Below, piece after piece: positions 10,301-21,115 of a stretch of 64,000 bases of DNA. Numbering within the stretch: position 1 is the first letter of the stretch; each line of letters opens with the position of its first letter. The DNA is from Pyrenochaeta sp. MPI-SDFR-AT-0127 (Eukaryota; Ascomycota; Dothideomycetes; Pleosporales; Cucurbitariaceae): positions 62,001 through 126,000 of the forward strand of contig JAGTJM010000003.1 in the NCBI GenBank assembly GCA_020747015.1. Direction: 5' to 3'. The notes under the pieces were generated by a model. That model was not told the origin of the DNA, made no database searches, and saw only the letters and a list, made by a program, of their open reading frames with translations. The position numbers and the translations under genes were made by a program.

Positions 10301-12387
10301 CTCTTCAATACATCCTTCACCGTCAAGCCCAAGCTGGATTGCTTTGACACAAGCCCTAGATGCTTGGAAAATCGTGCCCAAACAGAGCCTTGCTCTACAG
10401 GAACGATGGTGTCAAGCATTCGATCTAGACCAAGCGCTGCTGTGACCTTGACCACCTCATACGATTGATTAATCGGCATCACAGCTAGGCGATCTCCTGG
10501 CTGGAAGGTTATTCCGGTGCTCTGAACGTCGAATGTAACCATGCCTGTTGATCTTGTTGCGTCTTGGTCAATTGTCTGCCGGTCCAGTATTCGAGCTTGG
10601 AAACGGCACTCCTCAAAGCTTCCTCGCATTTGGTGGGGCTGTACCTTGACCTCACCACGGTAAGGATCCAACCTTTCTTTCATCGAGTCGGACAATGTGG
10701 CGTGAACTTCCTCCCAGGGGCGTCCCTCTGAGTCCCCAGCCCCAGCGTTTCCGTTAGTCTCTGCGCGGCCTGTCTTTGCCACCACCTCTAGGAAACCGTA
10801 CACTTTGTAACGATGCGTCCCCATAAAACCTCTTTCGCCAGCATACGACTCAATAATGCCCTCCAGGATACCATTTAGTCGTGAGTCATCTGTCGCTTTG
10901 ATGAATTCAGGTATTCGATAATGTTGTTCAATGGCTGTGATGAAGGCTCGGATGTTTAACGGCAGCCACCTCCTAAGATGTACTGCTTCAATCCCAAGAA
11001 AAGAGGCGTATTTTGTGCGGCCTATGAAGGCGTCCATAAGCAGGAAGAGAGGGAGTGCTAGTCCAGAGAGCGCTGGTACACGTTTGGAAAGTGGTGCAGA
11101 GAATTTAGCATATCGCTGGCCCCACTCGACGGGGTTTGCGAACTGCTCGCCAGCGTTTGGATTGACGCTGATCTTATGGAAAACATATGGCAGCTGATCG
11201 ATGAGCTCTTTCAACGCAACCATATGTTGCAGTAAGGCCTCGGTATCCCGGTTCATTACTGCTTCTTGACACCTTGTGACAACCTCCACCCCCGACTGAA
11301 AGCAGCCATGCACTTCAGCCATGCATAGGAGGAACATGGCTTCTCCACGGTCGTTGAAAACCTAATAGGTGAGTGAGAGTACAAAATCCGAGAAAATGTA
11401 CTTACAGGCCAGCGAAGATCCATATTTTCAGTCCTTGCTGCATATGGTTGAACACTCGTTGGATCCCTTAACTTGTAGTTGTAGATCGATACATCGAATT
11501 GTGTCAAGTGCGGCAAAGCGCGGCCCATCCTGGTACACACCTGTCTGAGTGGTATTGCAATATTTCGAGGAATACCTTTCGTTTCTTCCTCTTCGTCTTC
11601 ATCTCCATGAATGTTGCGAAAGGCACCTTGTGGAGGGACCACACTGACACCTTCATGTCCATCATTCATCTCCTCGTATCTATAAACGCTGGCTAGGATA
11701 CCAAGGCACACTGTCGCCGCCCATAGCGCACGATCTGGGATTTCGTTGGCTGTACCGTAAACCAAGGGCAAGGCTAGAATCGAGTTACGCATATTCCCTC
11801 GGGCCACAACACCAGGCATACGTTCACAGAGATCAGACCATACCCTACCAGGAGATGCCCGGAGTGCAACGGGAGAGTCTGAAGGGTCTGGTGGGAGGAC
11901 TGTGAGCGAAAGTGAGAAGTCTGTGCATCATAGAGAAAGCGCGCTTTGAAGCCATTTAGGAATCACGTACAACCATGTGCCGAAGAAAGGTAGCCGTCTT
12001 TCCACCCCGTTTTAGGGCCGATTTCCTCCGCTCTAGTAAGGATCCGTCGAGCCGGAGCCCCAAGGGCAAGTGCAAGTAGGTCGTCATCCCCTGGTTGTAA
12101 AACATCTGCGTTCTTAAGACCTTTAGTTACGTTCCGAGCAGGAGCTTCCGGCATCAGCATATCGTTGAGTGCCTTGCGCTCGTTCTGATGAAGCAGTCTT
12201 GAATCATCGAATTCCTGATGTCATTAGCAACCTCCCACCTCCTTCAACGAAGACTTACCTCAGTATAGACAGTAGGAGCCCCCATATTGGGCTGGAAAGC
12301 TGCAAATGCACAGCCTCGTGGACCTACACGGACCGATGGACAGGCAGATCCACTGCGACCGCTGATAGGGCATGCTCGAGCCGACAT
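7314..12387 (-). CDS. IDO/PrnB-like haem dioxygenase fused to FAD/NADPH reductase and cytochrome b5
   Basis: Predicted self-contained redox enzyme of 1601 residues. Exons are 12387-12259, 12214-11971, 11899-11406, 11361-8818, 8766-8434 and 8375-7314; introns are 44, 71, 44, 51 and 58 bases and all keep frame. Residues about 100-500 resemble the indoleamine-dioxygenase/PrnB superfamily (RNSILALPLVYG, RNIAIPLRQVC, VHLRRWLPL); His472 in RGFMGTHRYK is a candidate axial haem ligand. Residues about 535-960 are a diflavin-reductase FAD/NADPH module: PGDRLAV (576-582), FAD motif RTYSIS (720-725), GVSSGFL (762-768) and AGGSGVAPFRGF (811-822). No flavodoxin/FMN domain precedes it. Residues about 983-1060 are cytochrome b5, with haem ligands His1017 (HPGG) and His1041. 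About 300 helical residues and a Ser/Pro-rich tail follow. Inference: NADPH electrons pass via FAD and b5 to the dioxygenase haem. Substrate is unknown. Confidence 0.85.
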
Positions 12388-15300
12388 CCTGAGTAGCTTT
12401 ACTACTTAATTACGAATAAGGTGTAGATGCTCGCGACCGGAGCCGAATTAGGTATCGATTGATGGCACCGGGCCTTTCCACAGCAATTACTCTAACAAGA
12501 GAAAGAGCGAAATATCCGAGTGACATATGTAAGATATAGATCTGAGGCCGAGGGGGGTCTTATTCGGACAATCCTTGCCAACATGCTTTTTTGTTCGCAT
12601 GGCCCACTAAGACCCACCCTGTTGTCGGAGATCAGGAGCAGTGGCCAAAGGTACAGTCTTTGGCAACGCTTCGACTCTCATCTGATTCGCTAAAGGTTAC
12701 CATGAGTCTGCCAACTGCATATGTGTACGTGTACCCTAGCTGCTTCGCGCTATTGATGGCGCTAAGGACTGGACCTAATCACGGTATGTGCGTCCTTGTC
12801 GCTGAAGATCCTGTTAGAAGATGTATGAAGGAAAAGCCGGAAACTGCCACAAAGCTTGTCAGCTGTGTTCGTGAGAGCCGTTGCATTTGGACGCTAACTT
12901 GTTACAGCTAAAGACCAGACAGCCAAGGCGTGGTCAGGCACGGGCAGTTGTCGACAACGGCACGAACCGCTGGTGGCAACAACAATGTCCTGGATAAGGC
13001 GCTCAATGTAGCAAATGAGCGGTTTGAGATGATCGGAGTTAACTCTCTCTGAACCTTAGGCTGCGACAAGGCGAAGCTAGGGTTGGTAAGTGCAACTGGG
13101 GTTGGCTGAAACAAGGAGGCCTGAAAGTTCGTCTATAAACCTCCGCCAAGTGCTTAAGAGCATCACAGCTGTCAGAGACGTCTTCGTATGGCACTCCTTC
13201 AATTCTAAGATACCATCACGCCACTGGTTGGACGTGATGTCTTCTGAGCGCTTGTATCGTTCCATGGTCAAGCATGTTGCTTGCCCGGGCAAGTGGCCGT
13301 TGCAACGGCAGATCAAGTCATTGGCATTACGAGACAGGACAGCCGAGTTTGAGAAGTACGCGCGTCAGAATAAATGAACAACTAGTGATATGGACGAAAA
13401 GAAAATATGTTGACGTTGTTGGTACATTATTACGTGGCGAGATGCAAGGTCACTTAATGCCAACCAGATATTCAGTCCGCATACTTAACCACAAGCATTC
13501 CCTTCTCTCTCGTCTCGAGCTCTATATCAATCACACATGTTTGATCTCAAGTTATAAGCTATCATAAACCTTTGCTACCCCGGAAATCACCACAAATGTG
13601 CTTGCAGTATACAATATGATGTGTGCAAAGTCTTGCTACCCAAATAAAAATACGGATTCATTATGTTCCGCCCAAGGATCATGCTATGAAATCTGTGCAT
13701 TGTAATAGCTACATTTCAATAGAATTGCCGTTCACTGAGTTGCAACAAAAACGAAGAGCAATACCTAACACCAGATGTTCCAATATCTACACGTTCCACA
13801 CACCAGAGGATGTGCTTCATAGTATCTTCAGCTATAAATTCATTTACCGATGAACTATCTTGAATCTTTGTGTGCTTTTCAAGGTTACAAGTGCATCATA
13901 TCGGTTATCAATCTGGCAAAATCCTCTGTCCAGCAGAATTCATGGCAATATCGCCGTGTATAGCGTCTTTCCAAACGGAATACGCTGAGCCATATAGGTT
14001 AGGGTGGCACTAGACTTTCATTTGCTTAGATGTCTAACACAAAGTAGCCTCGACTGATGGAAAGTTCGAATCAATAATCTCCAACTACTGTCCAGAAACT
14101 ATATCATGTACAGATTCGACTCGAACCTGGTGTTGATCTAGCCATATTACATATTAGGACTCTACTATCGCGTTTTTTCTTTTGTTTCTTCCCTATTTAT
14201 GGCCTATTCATCTCGTATTCTGGCTTCTTGCGATTGCTTGCGTGGAGGGTGAACAACTTTTCTATGCCCTTACCTGAGTATAGTTGCGGTATGAACTCTG
14301 GTTCAATACGGTATAGAACTGGACGCGTACATAAGCCAAAATGCTAAATATGTGCTCATATGTAATTTTGTGATGTATGGCAAAAAGCCGGTCCCAACAA
14401 AAGTGTAGGCGTGAATAAGCCTTGGGGACTGCTGGTAATATTAATCGATATGAGTGAATGTTCTCTCAACAAATCCGGCACTGGATATTATTACTGGAGA
14501 TGAAATGCTGGCCGTCCTGACCTTAAGTATTTCGAGTGAGGCAACTCTCCCCAGACCGGCAGTTCCGACCAGGTTCTCACCACAAACGGATCGCTATCGG
14601 TAGTAACCAGAAGTTGCCATTCGCCCAGCCTCAAGCTGCTCTATATGGTGCCTTCCCAAAACCGACAACCTTGGTGGCGCGGACAGTAGCTCGACTCTGT
14701 GGGAAGGAACAGCCTCCTAACGGGACTGGCCTATTCCTTGTCTGAGGCACTTTTTACGCACACTATTCATCGTCGCTAATCAGATGTGCCAGTAAATCCT
14801 TCGTGGACCCCCCAGCTGTTTTCTTTTTCCAACCATGCGTGCTTTCTACGCGGTTGTATGCACCTCCGTGTAACCCATGATCTTTAGAACTGCGGACGGA
14901 GATGATTATTTTGTGATTGTGTTTTGGGTCGGTAGTGCTCGGACCCAATCAGAACCACGTTCATATAAGAGCTAATTGATATCTACGAGCATCGTAATTG
15001 CGTTGAGCTTCTGTAAGCCTTCACGCACTGAGAGTTCGTGAAAAGGGCAGTCACTTTGTATTCTTACATGCCTATCGCTCGCGCTTGGACGTTACATCTG
15101 GAACGTCACGGTGAAGGTTCCCCTCAAGCCACCCTGAGTAAACATTATTCTGCCCAGATTTGCTAAGTGAATATTAATTAGAGAAGGACATTCTATATTG
15201 CTACTGTGTATTTAGAGCAAATGTAGCGAAGCATGCGGCTTGCGCCTACCTCTCTCGAGCCATGAAGCAAGTGCACCTTTGCCTGGCGACGTTATTGCTA

Positions 15301-15432
15301 ATGAAATTTAGGGAAATTCATGTTGAATTCCCAGTACAACTGTCGTTGCTCAACCCAGCTCTCATATTACACTGCGTTTCAACCTTTCATCGAAATCTTC
15401 CACCCGCCTACTGAAGTTTACCGCTGAACGTA
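12388..15432. other. Gene-poor 3-kb stretch
   Basis: No gene could be supported. Several fragments read like protein for 25-90 codons (for example plus strand 13090-13377, 95 codons with a tidy composition), but frames break often and I recognise no domain. This may be old, decayed coding sequence. I saw no terminal repeats or target duplications that would identify a transposon. The right end is the promoter of the small gene starting at 15433. Confidence 0.4.
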
Positions 15433-16661
15433 ATGGCTGAAACCAGCAGTACGCGTAGCTTGAAGCCGACCCCACATGTCACTCAAGGAGTACATATAGA
15501 GGCGGCCTTTCAACAAGCCATGGAGCTAATCCTTGTCAAGCTTAATTACAAGCCTAGTAGCATAACGACTGAAGATGCTCGTCGCCTATCTGAGAACGCT
15601 GAGGCTCGAGACGAGAGGTCGACGCGCATCATTGCCGCCGTCAAGGCTTTCGCTGTTGCCAACAAGGAACTTCATGAGCAGAACCCTAGCCTCATTCAGG
15701 GCCCTCATAAATCTCTCCTCACTGTTGTTGAAGATCTGCATGCCGCGGTCGACTTCAACCCTAATGAGGTTTCTACTGAGGTACTAGAAAACACTCAGAA
15801 CGTTATTGATAGTAAGTCCTTTAAAATTCATTTCACTACAGTTGCCCGGTCACGACTATGAGTCTACCTTCATACCAGACTACTGAGTTACAGTTCGCAT
15901 GCCTATGTAACCCAAATACATCACTAATACTGATATAGAGATGGAAAAAGCAGTTGGCCATATCAATGCCCCTTCTCTAGATGAAAAGGCCCCACTTCAA
16001 GAGGACCTGATCAAGGTCGAGCCTAGAGCCGCGCAAGAGACCATCACCAAAGCTGATGCCGATCATATCCTAACCCGTGAAGCCCACGCTTGTGATCATA
16101 CTGAGTAGGCTGAAGCTCCTATACTTCCACAGTTTGTTGTCGCTAGGAGTGGGCGCCAAGTGTCACTGATTAAAGACTCTAGCCGTAGCCCTGGAAGATC
16201 TTGGGCCAACAGCAAGGCCATTATCGTGGACACTATAGAATCCGACCTCTACCAAGCTCATATCACCACCAAGCCCAAGGCCGAAAAGGACAAGAACACC
16301 CGCATGACGCCGCTGTTTCAACTGCCTACAGAATTCCCGCGTGTGATCACACAGAAAAAGGGGGCTTCAGTTTCTGACTGCAGTCATATAGCTCAGAAAG
16401 GTGCCAGTAGCCACTCGATACTCGCTTCGAGGTCCTTTCACGCGCATTGGAGGCTGACCTACCATCACCACAGGGAACGATCCGCATCATGACAGGAACA
16501 CCACCGTTGATATTGCGGAGCTTGCGACCGACGAGAAGAATCATAGCCGTGATAAGAAGGTACATGTGCGGGCTAGCGAGCATTCGATGCCCGAACACGT
16601 CGTCGAGGGCTGGGATGCTTCGAAGGCAATGTTAGAGACTTACAAGGACGAAGATAATTAG
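15433..16661 (+). pseudogene. Probably decaying gene with N-terminal conserved-looking region
   Basis: The first part is a convincing two-exon model: exon 1 15433-15811, a 127-base intron with GTAAGT donor and ACTAAT branch (15812-15938), and exon 2 from 15939 to a TAG at 16106-16108 (181 residues). After this TAG the same frame stays open for 128 codons with sensible composition to a TGA at 16490-16492. A different frame then carries a protein-like acidic end (VDIAELATDEKNHSRDKK ... ETYKDEDN) to a TAG at 16661. This pattern suggests a longer ancestral protein broken by a stop and a frameshift. The N-terminal region (SITTEDARRLSENAEARDER) weakly recalls seed-maturation (SMP/LEA-like) domains seen in some fungal stress proteins; this is a guess. 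The alternative is that the 181-residue product is real and complete. Confidence 0.45.
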
Positions 16662-17124
16662 CCTATTGTTGCGAGGTGCCACTTGCTTTTAGCTCGGCGG
16701 CTCTAGGTTTGAAAAAACGCTCACATGTTAGTCAGGACGTGTGGTTTCTAGTTTGATAAAGGTGTGGACACACGAAAGCGCCGGGACATGGACTTGGTTT
16801 TCACGCTTCTACGACAGCGTGTTATGATGCGATGTTTATACGAGTATGTGACATCAGAGGAGTTGCGGTCATAGCCCTCTTGCAATGGAATGAGCTATGC
16901 GTAGGTTAAGTTTGGAATTCAGTGTGGAAATGGTGGGTGGATGCCGAGAAAGCGAGATTGTTAAACCCAAATAATGAAATCGGTCTATGGTATCCCCTGC
17001 ACATGTATGTATCTATCATACTTTAACCGCTGTTCGGCTACTTTGAAGACACGTATCCGAACCGCTAAATGCATTACCACGCCAGCCTCTCCTTCTAACC
17101 GCTCGATATATAGTCTGACCATTT
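16662..17124. other. Convergent intergenic region
   Basis: It lies between the decaying plus-strand gene and the end of the minus-strand RNA1 gene. Nothing else is seen; it is presumably 3' untranslated sequence. Confidence 0.5.
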
Positions 17125-18466
17125 TTACTTGATCTCTGCTTTCTTCAGCAAGGCGGCGAGATCGTCAACCTTATTGTCCTTTTCTTGTGGTACGTTAGAC
17201 TCTTCCGCTCGCTGTTCCTCTACGAGTTGCCTGGCTGCGCGCTCTTCCACCTCAACGCCTTCTTCTTCATCATCATCCTTTGTCTCTAGATCACTCTCAT
17301 CCTCGTCCTCATCGTCACTGTCCAGTTCATCCAAATCATCAATTCCCCAGTATTCGTTGTCATCTTCACGCTCACCACTCTGCTCTTTCCTCGCATCAAG
17401 CACATCTCGGAGTTTCTCGATACTCGGGTCCTCCTCACCAAATTTATTGCCGTTCAGTTCGACTCGGCGGAGGGCAGGCAGGGAGGTAGATGATGCAGAA
17501 GCAAGGCCGGCAAGGCCTTTGGCATTAATGTCGTTGAACTGTAGGCGAAGGACCTCAACTTTCTTGTTCTTGCCCTGTTCCAGCGCGGTGGCAAGAGCGA
17601 TGCCGCCACGACCGCCCAGGAGACAGTCTCCTACACCAAGTTCCCGGAGTTCGGACCAGTTACCAACAACGCTGCTCAAGGCTTTCCCGCCAATGGCTGT
17701 GAAAGTGTTGTCTTGGAGATCTAAGGTCTCGAGCTTGGACAGGTGCGAGAGGCCATTTGTGATGAGATGAGAAATGCCCTCTTGACGAATGCCGTTTTGT
17801 GTCATCTTGATAGTTTTGACACCATTATTTGCTGCATATGCTTTTGCCCAGGCAGCCATGCTACCATTCTCCAACCTATTACGACCACAGATAACGAGCT
17901 CGAGGTCTGGTACATCCTTGCCTGCTCTACGCGCAGCGTCCTTCTTTGAAGCAAGAGCCGTGAGTGAATCGGCAACAAGGACACCGGCGGCCGGGCCAAG
18001 ACCATTGTTGTTTAGGTAGAGGTATCGGAGGGGTGTGTGTTGAGAGAGGAAGTCAACGAGTGGGGCAACAGTGTTCAGGCCGAAGGCATTATCTGAGAGG
18101 TCAACTGTATGAAGATTCGGCAGCGTGAGAAGGGCGGTAAGAAGGTGCGACAGCGCGGGAGGGATTTCGGAAAGTAACCGGGAGGTGAAGATGTCGGCAA
18201 GATTAGCGACCTGGCGCAGACGTTAGTTGTTCTGAGCCGCTCGAATGCCGTGTAGGGGGTAGAAGAAAACATGCCTTCAAGGTCTTCTTTCCCTCCAAGA
18301 CCTTGGCCAAAGCCTCACTCGCTCCAATTCCCAGTGTGTTACCCAAGAACTTGATCTCTTCGACGGCATCGTTACTCTTCAAGGCTTCGATGTGCGGCTC
18401 AATGTCCTCGGCAGTGGTGAGCTTGAGGCCCTTGCCCTCGATGGAAAAGGTCTTTAATCCAGACAT
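17125..18466 (-). CDS. RNA1: Ran GTPase-activating protein (RanGAP / Rna1)
   Basis: Cytosolic activator of GTP hydrolysis by the Ran GTPase, which maintains the Ran gradient for nuclear transport. The product is 425 residues, from exons 18466-18275 and 18210-17125. The start is set at MSGLKTFSIEGKGLKL because RanGAPs begin at this conserved motif; an upstream in-frame Met at 18544 would add 26 residues. Leucine-rich repeats run through residues about 30-340 (LSDNAFGLNTVAPLVDFL, LYLNNNGLGP, LDLQDNTFTAIGG), and CGRNRLENGS matches the RanGAP signature. The acidic C-terminal stretch (DELDSDDEDEDESD) is typical of the family. The 64-base intron (18211-18274) has a GC donor (AAG|GCATGT) with CTAAC branch and CAG acceptor. 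The nearest GT would give an immediate stop. It is divergent from COX17 with about 300 bases between the starts. Confidence 0.93.
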
Positions 18467-18766
18467 GGCGCGCAGGGAGACGTTTAGAGCTATAGAGGGA
18501 TTATTTGTATCCAGGAGGCAGAGAGTGGGAGGTTGGGAGCGCAACGTGAGGCGAATGAGTCGTGGCTGGTTGTTTATTGTGTGTAGTGGGGGTTATTTGC
18601 ACCGGGGTCGAGGCCTTGGTGGGCATCCCTGCACGGCGGCGGCCAAAGCGGGAGTGAGCGCCAAGGCCGGTCTGGCTGATGACATGCTCGTTCGAACGCA
18701 ACTTTTTGGAGCTTCGGGCGGATTGCTAAGCAGCGCACCTTCAATTCACCATCACATACCTACACA
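18467..18766. promoter_or_regulatory. Divergent promoter of RNA1 and COX17
   Basis: These 300 bases separate the divergent start codons of RNA1 (minus) and COX17 (plus), so the region must contain both 5' leaders and core promoters. No specific factor site can be assigned. Confidence 0.5.
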
Positions 18767-19104
18767 ATGGCATCAGGTACGTGCCCACGACGGTGGAGAG
18801 TAGATGCGACACAGAACGACTGATGGAAAGGGAACAGCACCCCCAACCGCCGCCAACATGGGCGCTGACCTCAAGGACACTGCCGCGCCTGCGAAAGTAA
18901 AGGTACTCAGATAGTCGAACGCCAGGGCTATGAGCATGGCCAGGCTGACAGATTGTATAATAGCCGTGCTGTGTTTGCACCGACCAAAAGGCGAAGCGCG
19001 ACGAATGCATGCTGTTTTCAACCTCCAACGATGCGCAAAAGGAATGCGCCAGTCTCGTCGACCAGTATCGACAATGCATGGCTGGGTACGGGTTCAAAAT
19101 ATGA
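18767..19104 (+). CDS. COX17: Cytochrome c oxidase copper chaperone Cox17, three exons
   Basis: Small copper chaperone of the mitochondrial intermembrane space that hands Cu(I) to Sco1 and Cox11 for cytochrome oxidase assembly. It is easily missed because the coding sequence is split: exon 1 is only 10 bases (18767-18776), exon 2 is 18838-18902 and exon 3 is 18964-19104; both introns are 61 bases. The 71-residue product contains PCCVC followed by the twin CX9C-type arrangement (KRDECMLFS ... KECASLVDQYRQCMAGYGF), ending GFKI as in other Cox17 proteins. The copper-binding cysteine pair begins exactly at exon 3. A second in-frame ATG (18858) in exon 2 could serve as an alternative start, leaving exon 1 as leader. 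The family assignment is secure. Confidence 0.93.
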
Positions 19105-19309
19105 CAATCTCGTGTCGGGCTGTATAACACAAGGCTATAACTGAGAGGGCAGTGTACAATATGTTGCATGGAAGGCGTTATGCATGTGAAGGAAGCTCTC
19201 TCTATATTGACTGTACGAGCACATAGACAGATTACATCCATCTCCGCTTCAAAAGACTAGCTGGGGTATCTTGATGAAATGCTACAAGATGACAACTTTA
19301 TTCTGGCTT

Positions 19310-21115
19310 TCACAGTGTTTTACTCTTTGCTTTCCCAAACACTTCACTCTTAACCATCAGTCGCCACAAGCACCACAAGTAGCAAATACCAAACCCTCCG
19401 GTACCGACGATTGCATTCGCAACGACCCAGAGATCCGGTTTATCAGCTGGGGGAGGGTAAAAAGCTTCCACAACGTGCCATATGACCATGACGATGTAAA
19501 GGTTCAGGTGGACAATCTTGCTGAAAAGCGTCAGCCCACTACGGCTGCCCTCGTGATAGGCGGAAAACGAGACAGGAGGGAGGCCTAGCAGATGCGCCCA
19601 AAGCAGCGAGATGACAAAGTACGGCACTCTAAGCTCGTCTCTTTTTAGAAGGGGAAACATTGTCCAGGTACCGAGCATATTTGCAAGTCCAACCCAAGCT
19701 CTTGTTGAAGGCAACAAGCCCTCCTTCCCGCTGAGAAGTAGGGTCATAGGCATCAGCGGAAGTAAGACATTCTTCTCATGCACTTGGTATGAACATAGGA
19801 AGAAGCCCCATGAAACAGCGGCGAAGGCGAGTGGCAGGAGCTGTTTTTTTGGTTTCAGGAAAAGGATGAGACAAGGAGGAAGAATTGCAGCGGACGTGGC
19901 GATGAGCGCTAGTCGCTGTAGAAGCTCGATAGGATAGCGGTGGAGCTTGTGAAAGGTGTGAGTCGTGCACCAAATGTTGGCAACCTTGTCCTCAAATAGG
20001 CCTCTGGAGAAGGGAAAGATGCGGTGAATGGACTGCGCAAGCTGGAGGGCGAATGGATAATACCAGGAATTCATATCCCAGGGTGTTAACAAATGCTTCA
20101 AGTCCATGATTGATGGGCGAGGTAGGGATGCGAAAGTCTCGCCCATGTAAACGTCGTATGCGATACCCAACAGGAAAGGCAGATACAGCACAGCAAACGC
20201 TGCAATTGTCGTCAGAGCAATGGCTAGAAATCGAGGGATATTGATCTTGGGGGAAATGCATATGCCTAAGAGGTATGCGAAAACAGCAGGCGCGTAGAAT
20301 AGTGCCATCTGCTTGAATCCAAGTGCGCCAACGAAGAAGACGCAGCTCCATAACGGCCGTCCAGCCACCATACTCGACAGTGTTGCCACGGCGAACCCCA
20401 GCATGACGGTGTTGTATTGAAAGTGTCCATGGTCAATCAACATGGTGCCAGGTTGCATTAGGATGGCAACCAGCGCGATCGATGACTCCCAAATATTGAC
20501 ACCTTCGAGTCTTGAGTATCGGCGGAGGAAGATCACAATCGCTGGGATGTAGATCAGGTATTCGGAGACGAAGACAGTCGCGCGCATGTATATCTTCAGA
20601 GACGGATCATCGAGGCCACGCGACGTATCGAGGGCGAACCATTCCGGGTTGATGGCAGATCCGCTTGGTAGTATCAGCATTTGTCTCCCACTTTGCAAAA
20701 GACTGGCCTACATGACACCCAGCATCCAACTATGATATGCTGTGAGCGGCGGATAATCTAAACCCCACCATTCCAACTCATAAAAATACCAATTGGTTAC
20801 CGGTAGATGCTTCGTAATCTCCATCCAATGTCTTTGAGCCTCGAAATCTCCATGCATCGGAGGGCTCTCAAACCCGGAATAACCCCACAGGCTGACAGTC
20901 CACCGAAATAGACCAACGGCCATCAGAATCAGGGGGATAGTGACCCATTGTGAGACGGTTCCTTTGGCTGGCCAGAGGAACGCGACGAGCGGAAAGGCTG
21001 GCTTGCGAGCGGAGGAGTCAAGGGAGAGAGAGAGTGTGCCGTGGGTTACGTGAGCGAGGGAGCCTTCTTCGATTTTCCGCCGGCGCCGGGGTTTGTGATT
21101 TGCTGGAGAGGCCAT
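19310..21115 (-). CDS. ALG6: Dolichyl-P-Glc:Man9GlcNAc2-PP-dolichol alpha-1,3-glucosyltransferase Alg6
   Basis: ER membrane glucosyltransferase that adds the first glucose to the lipid-linked N-glycan precursor, using dolichyl-phosphate glucose. Exons 21115-20712 and 20663-19310 are joined by removing a 48-base intron (20664-20711), which restores the family sequence GVIGSAINPEWFALDTSRG. The product is 585 residues. The luminal loop after the first membrane helix carries HGDFEAQRHWMEIT and WGLDYPPLTAYHSW, the signature that separates Alg6 from other ALG6/ALG8-family members. Many hydrophobic helices follow. The start MASPANHKPRRRRK is preferred over an in-frame Met at 21259, since a short basic cytosolic N-terminus is typical. 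It is convergent with COX17 and divergent from NSR1. ALG12 of the same pathway lies at the other end of the window, unlinked. Confidence 0.93.

Noticed and set aside
14060..14130. Possible tRNA genes (B-box-like GTTCGAATC at about 14064 plus strand, GGTTCGAGTC at about 14118-14127 minus strand)
   Set aside because: No matching A box, acceptor stem or anticodon arm could be folded around either one.
18903..19241. Several frames over COX17
   Set aside because: They are by-products; the spliced Cox17 model accounts for the sequence.
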